Shown here: positions 53,522 to 61,318 of the stretch, in pieces
Layout: each line of letters begins with the position of its first letter
How positions within the stretch are numbered: the first letter of the stretch is position 1
Assembly (NCBI RefSeq): GCF_004028155.1
Contig: NZ_SBII01000002.1
Coordinates: 248,001-312,000 of the forward strand
Length of the DNA stretch: 64,000 nucleotides
Direction: 5' to 3'
Origin: Flavobacterium cerinum
GTDB taxonomy: Bacteria; Bacteroidota; Bacteroidia; Flavobacteriales; Flavobacteriaceae
Notes under the pieces: model-generated
The model's database searches: none
What the model was told of the DNA's origin: nothing
What the model saw: the letters and a program-made list of their open reading frames with translations, nothing else
Translations under genes and position numbers: made by a program

Positions 53522-54529
53522 TTATTTCTTCTCTACTAAGTTTTGTACAAGTGCTTTTAATTCCCTGATCTCGTTCTCTTGTTTTTTAAACTGCTCATTA
53601 ATTAATTGCTGTGCCTGTAGTTGTTTATTTTGTTCAATGATATATAACGTAAGCTCCTCAATTTTTTCCTGTTGTATTCTAGCAATGTCCCCCAGTGATA
53701 TGCCTTCTTCGGCAACCTGTTTTGCAGAAGGTACGTTTGGCAGGTGGCCATTATTAGAGATAAACAATTCAACTTCTTCTAAGGTTAGTAGTGCATAATC
53801 GTTTGCAAAAACATAATCTGCCCATGTTGTAGCTACCCTTACCTCTTCGGCAAGGATACCTCCTTTAACAAACAGATCATAAGTGCTAAGGTTTGCACCG
53901 CCGGCAGTAGTAGGGAATGCAGTTACGCCGCCAATACCTACTTTACCGTTTAGTTTTACTTGGTCTAAAGCAAAATCACCCCAAATTAAAGGTGTAGCAG
54001 TACCTGTATTGTCAATAAATAATTTACTATTACCAGTTGAGTCTTGTCCCGCACGATAACCTATGAAAACGTTATTACTTCCTCCTAGTGAACTGGTACC
54101 TGCATAGTATCCTATGCAAGTATTATTCGACTTATCAGTAACTAATACGGTTTGTCCCACCTGCCCTCCAGCTAAAGTTCCCACTAATACATTATTTGAA
54201 CCAGATGGAATAAATTGTCCAGCATATGTCCCTAACATTACATTGTCGCTTCCTGTCGTAATATTACCGCCGGTACGAGCTCCTGCATATAAATTTGAAC
54301 GCCCCGATATATTAGTCATCCCACTTGCATGACCTATAAAAGTATTGTTTGAAGAAGAAGAAGTTGAAGAATTTCCAGCTGTAGCTCCATAATAAACACT
54401 TTGTACTCCTCCCGTGCCGGCACTATTTCCTCCACTGGTTAAATTTGCTGTTGATGCCACATTTTGCGCATTAATTGTAAAAATTCCGCCCGCTAAAAGC
54501 AAGGTTGTAAGTAATTGATTTGTTTTCAT
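53522..54529 (-). CDS. YadA-head-like repeat protein with C-terminal coiled coil
   Basis: 335 residues from the ATG at 54529. Signal peptide (about 1-21), then six or more repeats of the form N-x-x-IG-x-x-AG (NTFIGHASGM, NVMLGTYAGQ, NVLVGTLAGG, NTCIGYYAGT, NVFIGYRAGQ) like YadA head repeats, then a domain GILAEEVRVATTWADYVFAND and NGHLPNVPSAKQV found at the C-terminus of many Bacteroidetes cell-surface proteins, and a coiled coil (about 280-335). No T9SS sorting domain is visible. It probably trimerises. Confidence 0.78.
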   Translation of the reverse strand: MKTNQLLTTLLLAGGIFTINAQNVASTANLTSGGNSAGTGGVQSVYYGATAGNSSTSSSSNNTFIGHASGMTNISGRSNLYAGARTGGNITTGSDNVMLGTYAGQFIPSGSNNVLVGTLAGGQVGQTVLVTDKSNNTCIGYYAGTSSLGGSNNVFIGYRAGQDSTGNSKLFIDNTGTATPLIWGDFALDQVKLNGKVGIGGVTAFPTTAGGANLSTYDLFVKGGILAEEVRVATTWADYVFANDYALLTLEEVELFISNNGHLPNVPSAKQVAEEGISLGDIARIQQEKIEELTLYIIEQNKQLQAQQLINEQFKKQENEIRELKALVQNLVEKK

Positions 54530-54847
54530 AATTAATTGGTTTTTATTAGTTTGAGTATAAATGTAATTAAAAAACATTTATACATAAGTAAAGTACTACA
54601 GGCTAACAAGTATTATAACATTATTGCGATTTTATGTTAACACTTATATGCACAATGTTTTACCTTTTTGAAGTCTATAAATTTCCATTATTGGTTATAA
54701 GAAGGCATTTTAGGTTATAATGGTTTTAGTTTTAAGTGCATGTTTAAGGAATATTCTTATTTTTAGCGAGTAAATTTGCTAGTTAGTAGTGTTTTAAGGA
54801 ATTAATAAGGTTTTTTTATTAAATTGCGTTCCTAAAATCAACCAACT
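54530..54847. other. 318-bp divergent intergenic region
   Basis: AT-rich, no gene. It contains a 10-bp perfect inverted repeat (GTATAAATGT and its complement at 54555-54564 and 54574-54583) 26 bp before the YadA-like gene, and a short direct repeat GGTTATAA (near 54693 and 54712). The rest gives no feature I can name. Confidence 0.5.
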
Positions 54848-56275
54848 ATGAAAAAAACATTACTAATTTTTTCTTTATGTGTGTCTATGTTTGCATCTTT
54901 AACGGCAGCGGCGCAGGATACGCCTTATACTTTAAATGTATTTAATAAGGTAACCTATTATGGTATGTATGGGGAATTAACAACTGAACCGGTTCCTCCT
55001 GGAATGATACGCATGTCAAATTCTTCTTATTCTAAGATGCTTACTCAGGAGCAGCTGGATTCTTTTGGTAATACACTAACCATGAAAGTAACACTTAATC
55101 CATTGTGTGATAATTATGATAGGATTGGTAACGTAAATATGGTACTTGTACCTAAAGAACAAACTAGTTACAGTTATAATGATTCCAATATTAAAAGAAT
55201 TGAGATTGGCCGTTTCATAACACCATTTATGAGGCTAACGGTACAAAATCCTAATTCGGTTCCTTATGAGTATGAATTAGACAATCTTACTAATATTTTC
55301 CATGATGCGGCTATTACTGCTCAATACAACATTTGGATTGAGCTTGAAGTGTATGGCTATCAGGGAGGTCCAGGTCAGGGAGGTGCTGCTGTAGAAATTC
55401 CTATCTGTGCTAACAGAAAGGATGTGTATATGGGATCGCTTGAATTCACATCGACTGATAATCCTCAGGTAGTATATGGTAATGATAACTTTTTACTGCC
55501 ATTGTCTTATAAATATCAGTTAAGGGACTATGTTCTTGAAGGGGTAGACGAAGAAGGGAACCCTGTTGAAGGTACACAGGTTTTAGACGAAACTGTAAAA
55601 ACCATTACTTTTACACTGGATGAAGCTTTGCCTAATGCAGTTCTTCACCTTATAACATCAAATCATGGAGCCAATCAGGGCGGTGAGGAGTATGTAAGAA
55701 GAGACCACTTTATTTACCTTGATAACAATCCGGTATTAACATACAAGCCAGGAGGAAAGTCATGTGAGCCTTTTGATCAGTACAATACGCAGCCTAACTG
55801 TGTTTACCTTATATGTACTAACACAGGATCTTCACCAAGACCGGATACAGATGCTGCCTGGAGCTGGAACAACTGGTGCCCAGGAGATAAAATTCCTAAT
55901 AGGGTAATAGAACTTGGTGCTTTATCAGCTGGAACACATACATTTAAAATAGATGTTCCAGGTGCTGTATTTGCAGGAGACCAAGGGTACTTCCCTCTGT
56001 CTGTGTATTTACAGAGCGTAACGACAACTTTAGGAACTAAAGAATTTAGTACAACGGCCTTTAGTGTTTATCCTAATCCGGTAACCGATGTTGCTACTAT
56101 TGAAACCAAAGGAGCAGAGATTAAATTGGTAACAGTAGTTAATACTTTAGGGCAGACTGTATTTACAGGCACTTCTGATAAAGTAGATATGTCACAGCTT
56201 CAAAGTGGTATCTATATGGTAAAGGTACAGTTTGATAATAACCAAACGGGAGTAAAGAAAATAGTAAAGAACTAA
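54848..56275 (+). CDS. T9SS-exported peptide-N-glycosidase F-like protein
   Basis: 475 residues. Signal peptide (about 1-22). The two-domain jelly-roll sequence resembles PNGase F of Elizabethkingia (compared from memory): catalytic-site Asp91 in LCDNYDRIGNV, Glu166 in WIELEVYG, Glu281 in GGEEYVRRDHF, plus IGRFITPF and WCPGDKIPNRV. This suggests an N-glycoamidase cleaving N-glycans from glycoproteins. The C-terminus (about 400-475, VYPNPVTDVATI) is a T9SS type A sorting domain. It is transcribed alone and ends at a terminator. Confidence 0.85.
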   Translation: MKKTLLIFSLCVSMFASLTAAAQDTPYTLNVFNKVTYYGMYGELTTEPVPPGMIRMSNSSYSKMLTQEQLDSFGNTLTMKVTLNPLCDNYDRIGNVNMVLVPKEQTSYSYNDSNIKRIEIGRFITPFMRLTVQNPNSVPYEYELDNLTNIFHDAAITAQYNIWIELEVYGYQGGPGQGGAAVEIPICANRKDVYMGSLEFTSTDNPQVVYGNDNFLLPLSYKYQLRDYVLEGVDEEGNPVEGTQVLDETVKTITFTLDEALPNAVLHLITSNHGANQGGEEYVRRDHFIYLDNNPVLTYKPGGKSCEPFDQYNTQPNCVYLICTNTGSSPRPDTDAAWSWNNWCPGDKIPNRVIELGALSAGTHTFKIDVPGAVFAGDQGYFPLSVYLQSVTTTLGTKEFSTTAFSVYPNPVTDVATIETKGAEIKLVTVVNTLGQTVFTGTSDKVDMSQLQSGIYMVKVQFDNNQTGVKKIVKN

Positions 56276-56292
56276 GTTCTTTATTGAAATAT

Positions 56293-56317
56293 AAAATCCG
56301 CCCATGTGGCGGATTTT
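56293..56317. terminator. Bidirectional terminator after the PNGase F-like gene
   Basis: Perfect 10-bp inverted repeat (AAAATCCGCC and its complement) with loop CATGT and T runs. It lies between convergent genes. Confidence 0.85.
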
Positions 56318-56342
56318 TTTATTATATCTGACTAATTATTTA

Positions 56343-58880
56343 TCAAAAGCTAAACTTTATAAGGGCATTAGGAGTCCTTTCTAAAGCATAAGTGTTTACT
56401 ACTTCAATAGCATTTTCACTGTTTATACGGTAGTACCGGTTAATAATATTCTGCTTGTTGAAAATATTAATAACAGATATACCCAATTGCAGCTGCGAAT
56501 TCTTCGTCGCCTTGATTACATAAGAGGCAGAAAAATTAACCTGGAAAAAATTATCCAAATTACTGGAGTTAGGAGAAGAATAAACAATTTGTGGACTGGT
56601 AAATCCGTTAGAAATTGGGTTTGTGCTTACGGGAAGTGTTATAGGTCTTCCGGTAAACCATTTAGAGCCTAAAGCTACCTTAAAGTTTTTCCATTCATAA
56701 ATGGCAGCTGTGTTTATTGTATGACTGATCTCGAAGTTGCTTGGAAATTTCTTTGATGAAAAGGCTTCAAATTTATAATCGTTGTTATTAAAACCATAGC
56801 TTAACCAGGCATAGAAACCATGAAACTGTTTTTGTATTAAGAATTCACTTCCATAAACCGTATAGCTTCCAATATCATTACGCAACTCTAACTGATCCTG
56901 AAAACCCTGACCGGATGTAGTTATTCCTTTTACTTTCTTGTAAAAATTCTCAAGGGATATGTACCAGCCTCCTTTTTTAAAAGTAGTACCTACAGAAAAC
57001 TGGCGGCTTTTTTGAATAGGTATATCATCATTGTTAGACAATACCCATCGTCTTTTTTCAATACCTAAAAAGTCACCTTGTAACTCAACTATCTGTGTGG
57101 CTGTCTGGCTTTTTTGTTCGGCAAGAACTTCAAGCTGCCAGTTTGTTGCAAAAAGATAATTAAACTGTAAGCGCGGTTCTATATAAGGCGTAGTAAACTG
57201 TTCTATATAATTACCCCTAAGACCTACTCTGGAATGCAGTGTTCCGTCTTCAGAATCATATTCAAGCTCACCAATAAGGGCATGGGTACGCAACACGTCT
57301 TTAACTTCTCTGCTATAAGCTGGAATGTTTATTTTATCGGAATTTTTTACTCCCACCTCATTATATTGATAACCCGTACGTAGATTAAATATAGGAGTAA
57401 GTTTAAGATTATCTGAAAATCTAAATCCGGCATCAATTATGGTATTTCCCTGCTCCATAATCTGGTTCGATTCTATTGCGGCATTTCTACCATCTACACT
57501 GTAGTAAGAACCATATATGCCAATATCGCTACTGTGGTTTTCACTCCATTGTGTCTTCCAGCCTATAGTACCGCCAAGGGTTAATTGCTTAAGACTGCTC
57601 ACTTCGGTAACAACTCTGTTGGTTATAGTACCCTGGGTAAAGTCGAGATTATTATTAATCCCAATCATATCCACATATAGATCGTGTTTAGATCCAATTT
57701 TTTGATGGTACTGGCCCGTAAAATCATAAAAATAGAATTCCTTATCACTTTTATAATTTACATCTGTACTATTATCAAGATCGGTAACAATCGTATTTTG
57801 AAAAATTCTTTTCGAGTATTTAGTATAGGTCGGGAAGTTGAAAACATCAGTAAATGAACGTCGGGCAGATACTTCAAAATTTGCTTTTTCAGATGCTTTT
57901 ATTTTAGTATAAAAGTCAACACTGATCATATTACTGCCTATGGTAAAGCTGCCATTACCAATATCTTTTGGGCGTGAAGAAATATCTACAGCACTGGATA
58001 CACTTTCACCATAAAAAGCAGGAGTACCATTTTTAAAGATCTTGATCTCATGTGCTAAATTTGGATTTAAAGCAGAGATAAGGCCAAAGAAGTGCCCTGT
58101 TTGAAACAAACGTATCCCGTTCCACATAAAGAGATTCTGGTCGTGTGTACCGCCTCTCACATTAATGTTAGATACAGTCTCGTCAATGCTGTTTATACCG
58201 GGTAGCTGCTGCATAGTAAGCAGTACATCGGGTTCAATAAGGCCAGGTAATATTCCAAATTTTTTAGGTTTAATACTAAAGCTGCCATCTTTCTTTTTTG
58301 AAATACCTGCTGCCAGATACCGTTCAGCCACTACTTCATCAAGATTTACTACTTCCAGTTTTAGAACTATTTCTTTACAGTCATCGGTAAAGTCACTGAT
58401 CCTAACGCTAATGGGTTCGTAGTTAAGGTGATCTATGTACAGGCTTCCGGTAATATTTCTGGGTAGTTCAAAATAGCCGTCATACCCGGTAACAATTTTT
58501 TTACTGTCGGGTGTATATTGAATTACGGCATTATCTACGGGAGAACCAAGTTCGTCAATCAGGTAGGCACACAATCTTTTTGTGTCTTGTTTTGGAGCAG
58601 AAAAAATGACAATATAACTTCCTGTTTCTTTATAGCTCAATAGCGTTCTGTTAGCGATATACACTAATTTGGCTTTAAGCGGAAGAGACTTTGGCGGAGG
58701 AAAAATTGAGTGGCCAAAAACATCTTCTTCTAAGTAACTAAATTTTACATTGTGTTGTAATGCAATGTCATCCAGTATTTTTTTGAGTTCAATACTTTTC
58801 TTTTCGTCCTGTCCAAAAGCATTGGGGACGATATAAAAAAGCGATAAGAACAGCAAAAATTGCCGGATGTTTAACATCAT
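56343..58880 (-). CDS. TonB-dependent receptor with STN signalling domain
   Basis: 845 residues. Signal peptide (about 1-23), STN domain (about 26-95: LKKILDDIALQHNVKFSYLE), carboxypeptidase-D-like domain (about 102-175), plug (about 205-320: LPGINSIDETVSNINVRGG) and a C-terminal barrel. The STN domain is the part that speaks to a FecR anti-sigma factor, and the gene overlaps FecR by four bases (ATGA). There is no SusD gene, so this is not a classic SusCD glycan transporter. Substrate unknown. Confidence 0.9.
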   Translation of the reverse strand: MMLNIRQFLLFLSLFYIVPNAFGQDEKKSIELKKILDDIALQHNVKFSYLEEDVFGHSIFPPPKSLPLKAKLVYIANRTLLSYKETGSYIVIFSAPKQDTKRLCAYLIDELGSPVDNAVIQYTPDSKKIVTGYDGYFELPRNITGSLYIDHLNYEPISVRISDFTDDCKEIVLKLEVVNLDEVVAERYLAAGISKKKDGSFSIKPKKFGILPGLIEPDVLLTMQQLPGINSIDETVSNINVRGGTHDQNLFMWNGIRLFQTGHFFGLISALNPNLAHEIKIFKNGTPAFYGESVSSAVDISSRPKDIGNGSFTIGSNMISVDFYTKIKASEKANFEVSARRSFTDVFNFPTYTKYSKRIFQNTIVTDLDNSTDVNYKSDKEFYFYDFTGQYHQKIGSKHDLYVDMIGINNNLDFTQGTITNRVVTEVSSLKQLTLGGTIGWKTQWSENHSSDIGIYGSYYSVDGRNAAIESNQIMEQGNTIIDAGFRFSDNLKLTPIFNLRTGYQYNEVGVKNSDKINIPAYSREVKDVLRTHALIGELEYDSEDGTLHSRVGLRGNYIEQFTTPYIEPRLQFNYLFATNWQLEVLAEQKSQTATQIVELQGDFLGIEKRRWVLSNNDDIPIQKSRQFSVGTTFKKGGWYISLENFYKKVKGITTSGQGFQDQLELRNDIGSYTVYGSEFLIQKQFHGFYAWLSYGFNNNDYKFEAFSSKKFPSNFEISHTINTAAIYEWKNFKVALGSKWFTGRPITLPVSTNPISNGFTSPQIVYSSPNSSNLDNFFQVNFSASYVIKATKNSQLQLGISVINIFNKQNIINRYYRINSENAIEVVNTYALERTPNALIKFSF

Positions 58881-59776
58881 TCAGTAGAAAGTGTGATTTT
58901 ATTGCCAGCTTTTTTAGATTTTAAATGGTATGGAGCTTCAATAAGTTCAAGGGCAGTATTAATGTCATTCGTAGGAATGGTCCCTGTAAAGCGTTCAGTT
59001 GGTATTGCAGTGTTTATCGTAATATCCACATTGTACTGACGCTCTATTTCGTTTATTACATTAGACAGGCTTTCTTTGTAAAAATCAGCTTGATTAGATA
59101 ACCATCCCGGTTGTAATCTTTTATCCATTGGTACTTCTATTTTTTTACCATTTTCAAAAGCAATGCTTTCTCCCGGTAATAAAAGTATGGTTTGATTGTC
59201 ACTGCTTGTTACTCTTACTTTACCTTCAAAACAGGTAACATCAAAGCGGCTGCCTCGTGCTTTTACATTAAATTGTGTACCTACTACTGTAACTTTCCCC
59301 ATAGGGGTAACAACATCAAAGGTTTGTCCTTTTGCTACTCTAAAATAAGCTTCACCATCTAACTGCAATTTACGATTATTTTTCCAATTCCAGGTTTTAT
59401 AATCAGCTTCAGATCCGGCATTAAGCGATACGGCAGAATTATCAGGCAGTAAGAACGCTGTTCTTTGTCCTGCATCGGCAATTTGAGTCGTTGTATGTGT
59501 GGTGTATAAAAAGAATGAAGCACCAAGAAAAAGCACAAGCATTGCTGCTATTCTTGTAAACCATGGGTTTAGTGTTCTCACTTTTACCACTTTATTTTTA
59601 CGGTATTCTATACCGGCATATAAAGTATCCATGTCAGCTTCGGGCACAGTTAACTGTGCCGAGTATTCTTTTATTTTATTGTAAGTGTCAAACTCCGGGG
59701 ATGCCATGAAGGCTTTTAATTCCTTCTCATCCAGCTCATTGTTAAGCCACTTCGCTAACATTACTTCATCTTTCAT
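58877..59776 (-). CDS. FecR family anti-sigma factor
   Basis: 299 residues. N-terminal cytoplasmic part (about 1-70) for sigma binding, one transmembrane helix (about 73-92), FecR domain (about 100-195: DAGQRTAFLLPDNSAVSLNAGS, split by a strand, and QFNVKARGSRFDVTCFEGKVRV), and a C-terminal STN-like DUF4974 domain (about 215-299) contacting the receptor. It controls the adjacent sigma factor; the receptor signals through it. Four-base overlap with the receptor gene and 41 bp from sigma. Confidence 0.92.
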   Translation of the reverse strand: MKDEVMLAKWLNNELDEKELKAFMASPEFDTYNKIKEYSAQLTVPEADMDTLYAGIEYRKNKVVKVRTLNPWFTRIAAMLVLFLGASFFLYTTHTTTQIADAGQRTAFLLPDNSAVSLNAGSEADYKTWNWKNNRKLQLDGEAYFRVAKGQTFDVVTPMGKVTVVGTQFNVKARGSRFDVTCFEGKVRVTSSDNQTILLLPGESIAFENGKKIEVPMDKRLQPGWLSNQADFYKESLSNVINEIERQYNVDITINTAIPTERFTGTIPTNDINTALELIEAPYHLKSKKAGNKITLSTE

Positions 59777-59790
59777 TGTAATCCCTTTTT

Positions 59791-59807
59791 ACTATAACAG
59801 TTATAGT
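59791..59807. repeat. 8-bp perfect inverted repeat between sigma and fecR genes
   Basis: ACTATAAC-A-GTTATAGT. It is the only structure in the 41-bp gap. Could be a small hairpin that tunes expression between the two genes, or an operator. No T run follows it on either strand, so it is not a typical terminator. Confidence 0.5.
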
Positions 59808-59817
59808 TTAAAATTCC

Positions 59818-60339
59818 CTACCTAAGGTTCTCAATTTCTTTTCTTAATTCTACTAATGCGCCATGAAGTCTTTTCTCTACAGCCTTAACACTAATGCCTA
59901 ATATCTCAGCAATTTCATGATATTTCTTACCATCGATCCGGTGTAATAAAAAAGCGGTGCGCTGTGCTTCGGTAAGTTTAGCAATGGCATTTTGCAGCTT
60001 TACTTTAAACTGATCTTCCTCCATTAAAAATTCAGGACTTTGTGTGTCAGTACTTTTTGGCGGGCTTTTCTTTGAATATTCCAATACTACTTTTTGATGG
60101 GCTAAATGGTTTAGGGTAGTATTGTTTGCTACAGTGTATAAAAACGATTTTGCTTTTTCCAATGGAACATTGGCGCAGTTTTCCCATAGCTTTATAAAAG
60201 CCTCCTGTGTAGCGTCACCAGCCTGCTCTTCATTACCGTATTTATAATACAGATAATTGCGCAATGCTTTTGCGTGGCTTTTGAAAAAATTAGAAAAAGT
60301 AATTTCTTCACAAATTCCTTTTAGTGAATTGTCTTTCAT
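59818..60339 (-). CDS. ECF-type RNA polymerase sigma-70 factor
   Basis: 173 residues. Sigma2 region (FFKSHAKALRNYLYYKYGNEEQAGDATQEAFIKLWE, read as two helices, with DATQEAF typical) and sigma4 region with HTH (LTEAQRTAFLLHRIDGKKYHEIAEILGISVKAVEKRLHGAL). No other domains. It heads the minus-strand cassette with FecR and the STN receptor and should direct their transcription on signal. Confidence 0.92.
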   Translation of the reverse strand: MKDNSLKGICEEITFSNFFKSHAKALRNYLYYKYGNEEQAGDATQEAFIKLWENCANVPLEKAKSFLYTVANNTTLNHLAHQKVVLEYSKKSPPKSTDTQSPEFLMEEDQFKVKLQNAIAKLTEAQRTAFLLHRIDGKKYHEIAEILGISVKAVEKRLHGALVELRKEIENLR

Positions 60340-60568
60340 TTTGGCTTATAAAGGTGGGGTGTAAATTATGAAAAAAACACGTCTGAAGCTCGCAAATATG
60401 CGAAAAAATTATTGGGAGGCAATAGGTAAGTGTTATTTGTTTAGCAGATACTAAATTGAAACAGGCGAATTCTAATTCAAAAATACCAAATGCTCATTTT
60501 GTTCTTACTATGTCATGGGATATGCTTTTCTTGCATAAAATTAGTTAACCTTTAAATATTTATATAAC

Positions 60569-61033
60569 ATGAAGAAGCTGAATGTGCTGGTAGCAGGAAT
60601 GGTTGCTTTAGGGGTTTTATCATGCTCGGGAGACGATAGTCCGTCAACAACAAATGCAAATGGGAACATTACTGAAGTAACAAACGTTGTTAAATCAGGG
60701 ACATGGAGAATTGCAAGTTTTGTAGAAGACGGAAATACTCACACACAGCATTTTGAAGGCTACACGTTTACTTTTGGCGCTAACAATGTGCTTACTGCCA
60801 CAGGTGGAGTTGCTATATATACCGGTACATGGTCGGTCACTAAAGACAATAGCAGTGATGATGATAATAGTACCAGTGATATTGATTTTAATATAGGTTT
60901 CCTGTCTCCGGAAACATTTGCTGATCTTAGTGATGATTGGGATATTCTGGAAAAAACTAGTACCAGGATAAAACTTGTTGATATAAGCGGTGGTAATGGA
61001 GGTACAGATTACCTAACATTTGAAAAGAATTAA
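60569..61033 (+). CDS. Lipoprotein, lipocalin-like
   Basis: 154 residues; signal with lipobox Cys19 in LGVLSCSGDD, followed by acidic DDSPST linker, then VVKSGTWRIASFVEDGNTHT and TGTWSVTKD, a beta-rich small domain similar in style to other lipocalin-like lipoproteins of Bacteroidetes. A run of Asp/Ser (SSDDDNSTSD) lies in the middle. Possibly surface-exposed. Diverges from the sigma gene. Confidence 0.68.
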   Translation: MKKLNVLVAGMVALGVLSCSGDDSPSTTNANGNITEVTNVVKSGTWRIASFVEDGNTHTQHFEGYTFTFGANNVLTATGGVAIYTGTWSVTKDNSSDDDNSTSDIDFNIGFLSPETFADLSDDWDILEKTSTRIKLVDISGGNGGTDYLTFEKN

Positions 61034-61043
61034 TTTGAGGGTG

Positions 61044-61074
61044 AAAGAAGCCGGCTTTTCAAGTCGGTCTTTTT
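61044..61074 (+). terminator. Imperfect hairpin after the lipoprotein gene
   Basis: Imperfect stem (GAAGCCGGCTT with AAGTCGGTC) with a long T run. Probable terminator. Confidence 0.5.
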
Positions 61075-61095
61075 TCGCAAAATTGTGTAAACACG

Positions 61096-61111
61096 GGTAG
61101 GGTGTTTTTAA
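61096..61111 (+). repeat. 16-bp direct repeat GGTAGGGTGTTTTTAA, copy 1
   Basis: Identical to the copy at 61266-61281. Both follow a hairpin plus T run and precede the LamG lipoprotein gene. The GTGTTTTT core recurs on the minus strand upstream of the sigma gene (60373-60380). Confidence 0.6.
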
Positions 61112-61218
61112 CATGAAATGTTTTATAGTAGTATACTGCTAATTGAGTATGCAGTTTGATAAGAAATATATGCCTTTGCAGAGGCTGTAGTATATGGAAA
61201 AGAACTCAAATTCTTTAG

Positions 61219-61238
61219 GACCAGTCTTTAAAGGCTGG
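61219..61238 (+). terminator. Hairpin with T run between the two repeats
   Basis: ACCAGTC-N6-GGCTGGT stem (one T-G pair) and a run of T. It looks like a terminator, yet no gene ends just before it. Confidence 0.5.
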
Positions 61239-61265
61239 TTTTTTTAAAGTTTTTTTTGACATAAT

Positions 61266-61281
61266 GGTAGGGTGTTTTTAA
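61266..61281 (+). repeat. 16-bp direct repeat GGTAGGGTGTTTTTAA, copy 2
   Basis: Exact second copy, 170 bp after the first and 37 bp before the LamG gene start, a distance suitable for a promoter element. Confidence 0.6.
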
Positions 61282-61318
61282 AATAAACTGTTACAGTATA
61301 AATAAACTGTATATATAA

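Noticed and set aside
56343..60339. Polysaccharide utilisation locus (SusCD type)
   Set aside because: No SusD and no glycoside hydrolase or sulfatase adjacent to the receptor; sigma/FecR/STN alone does not make a PUL.
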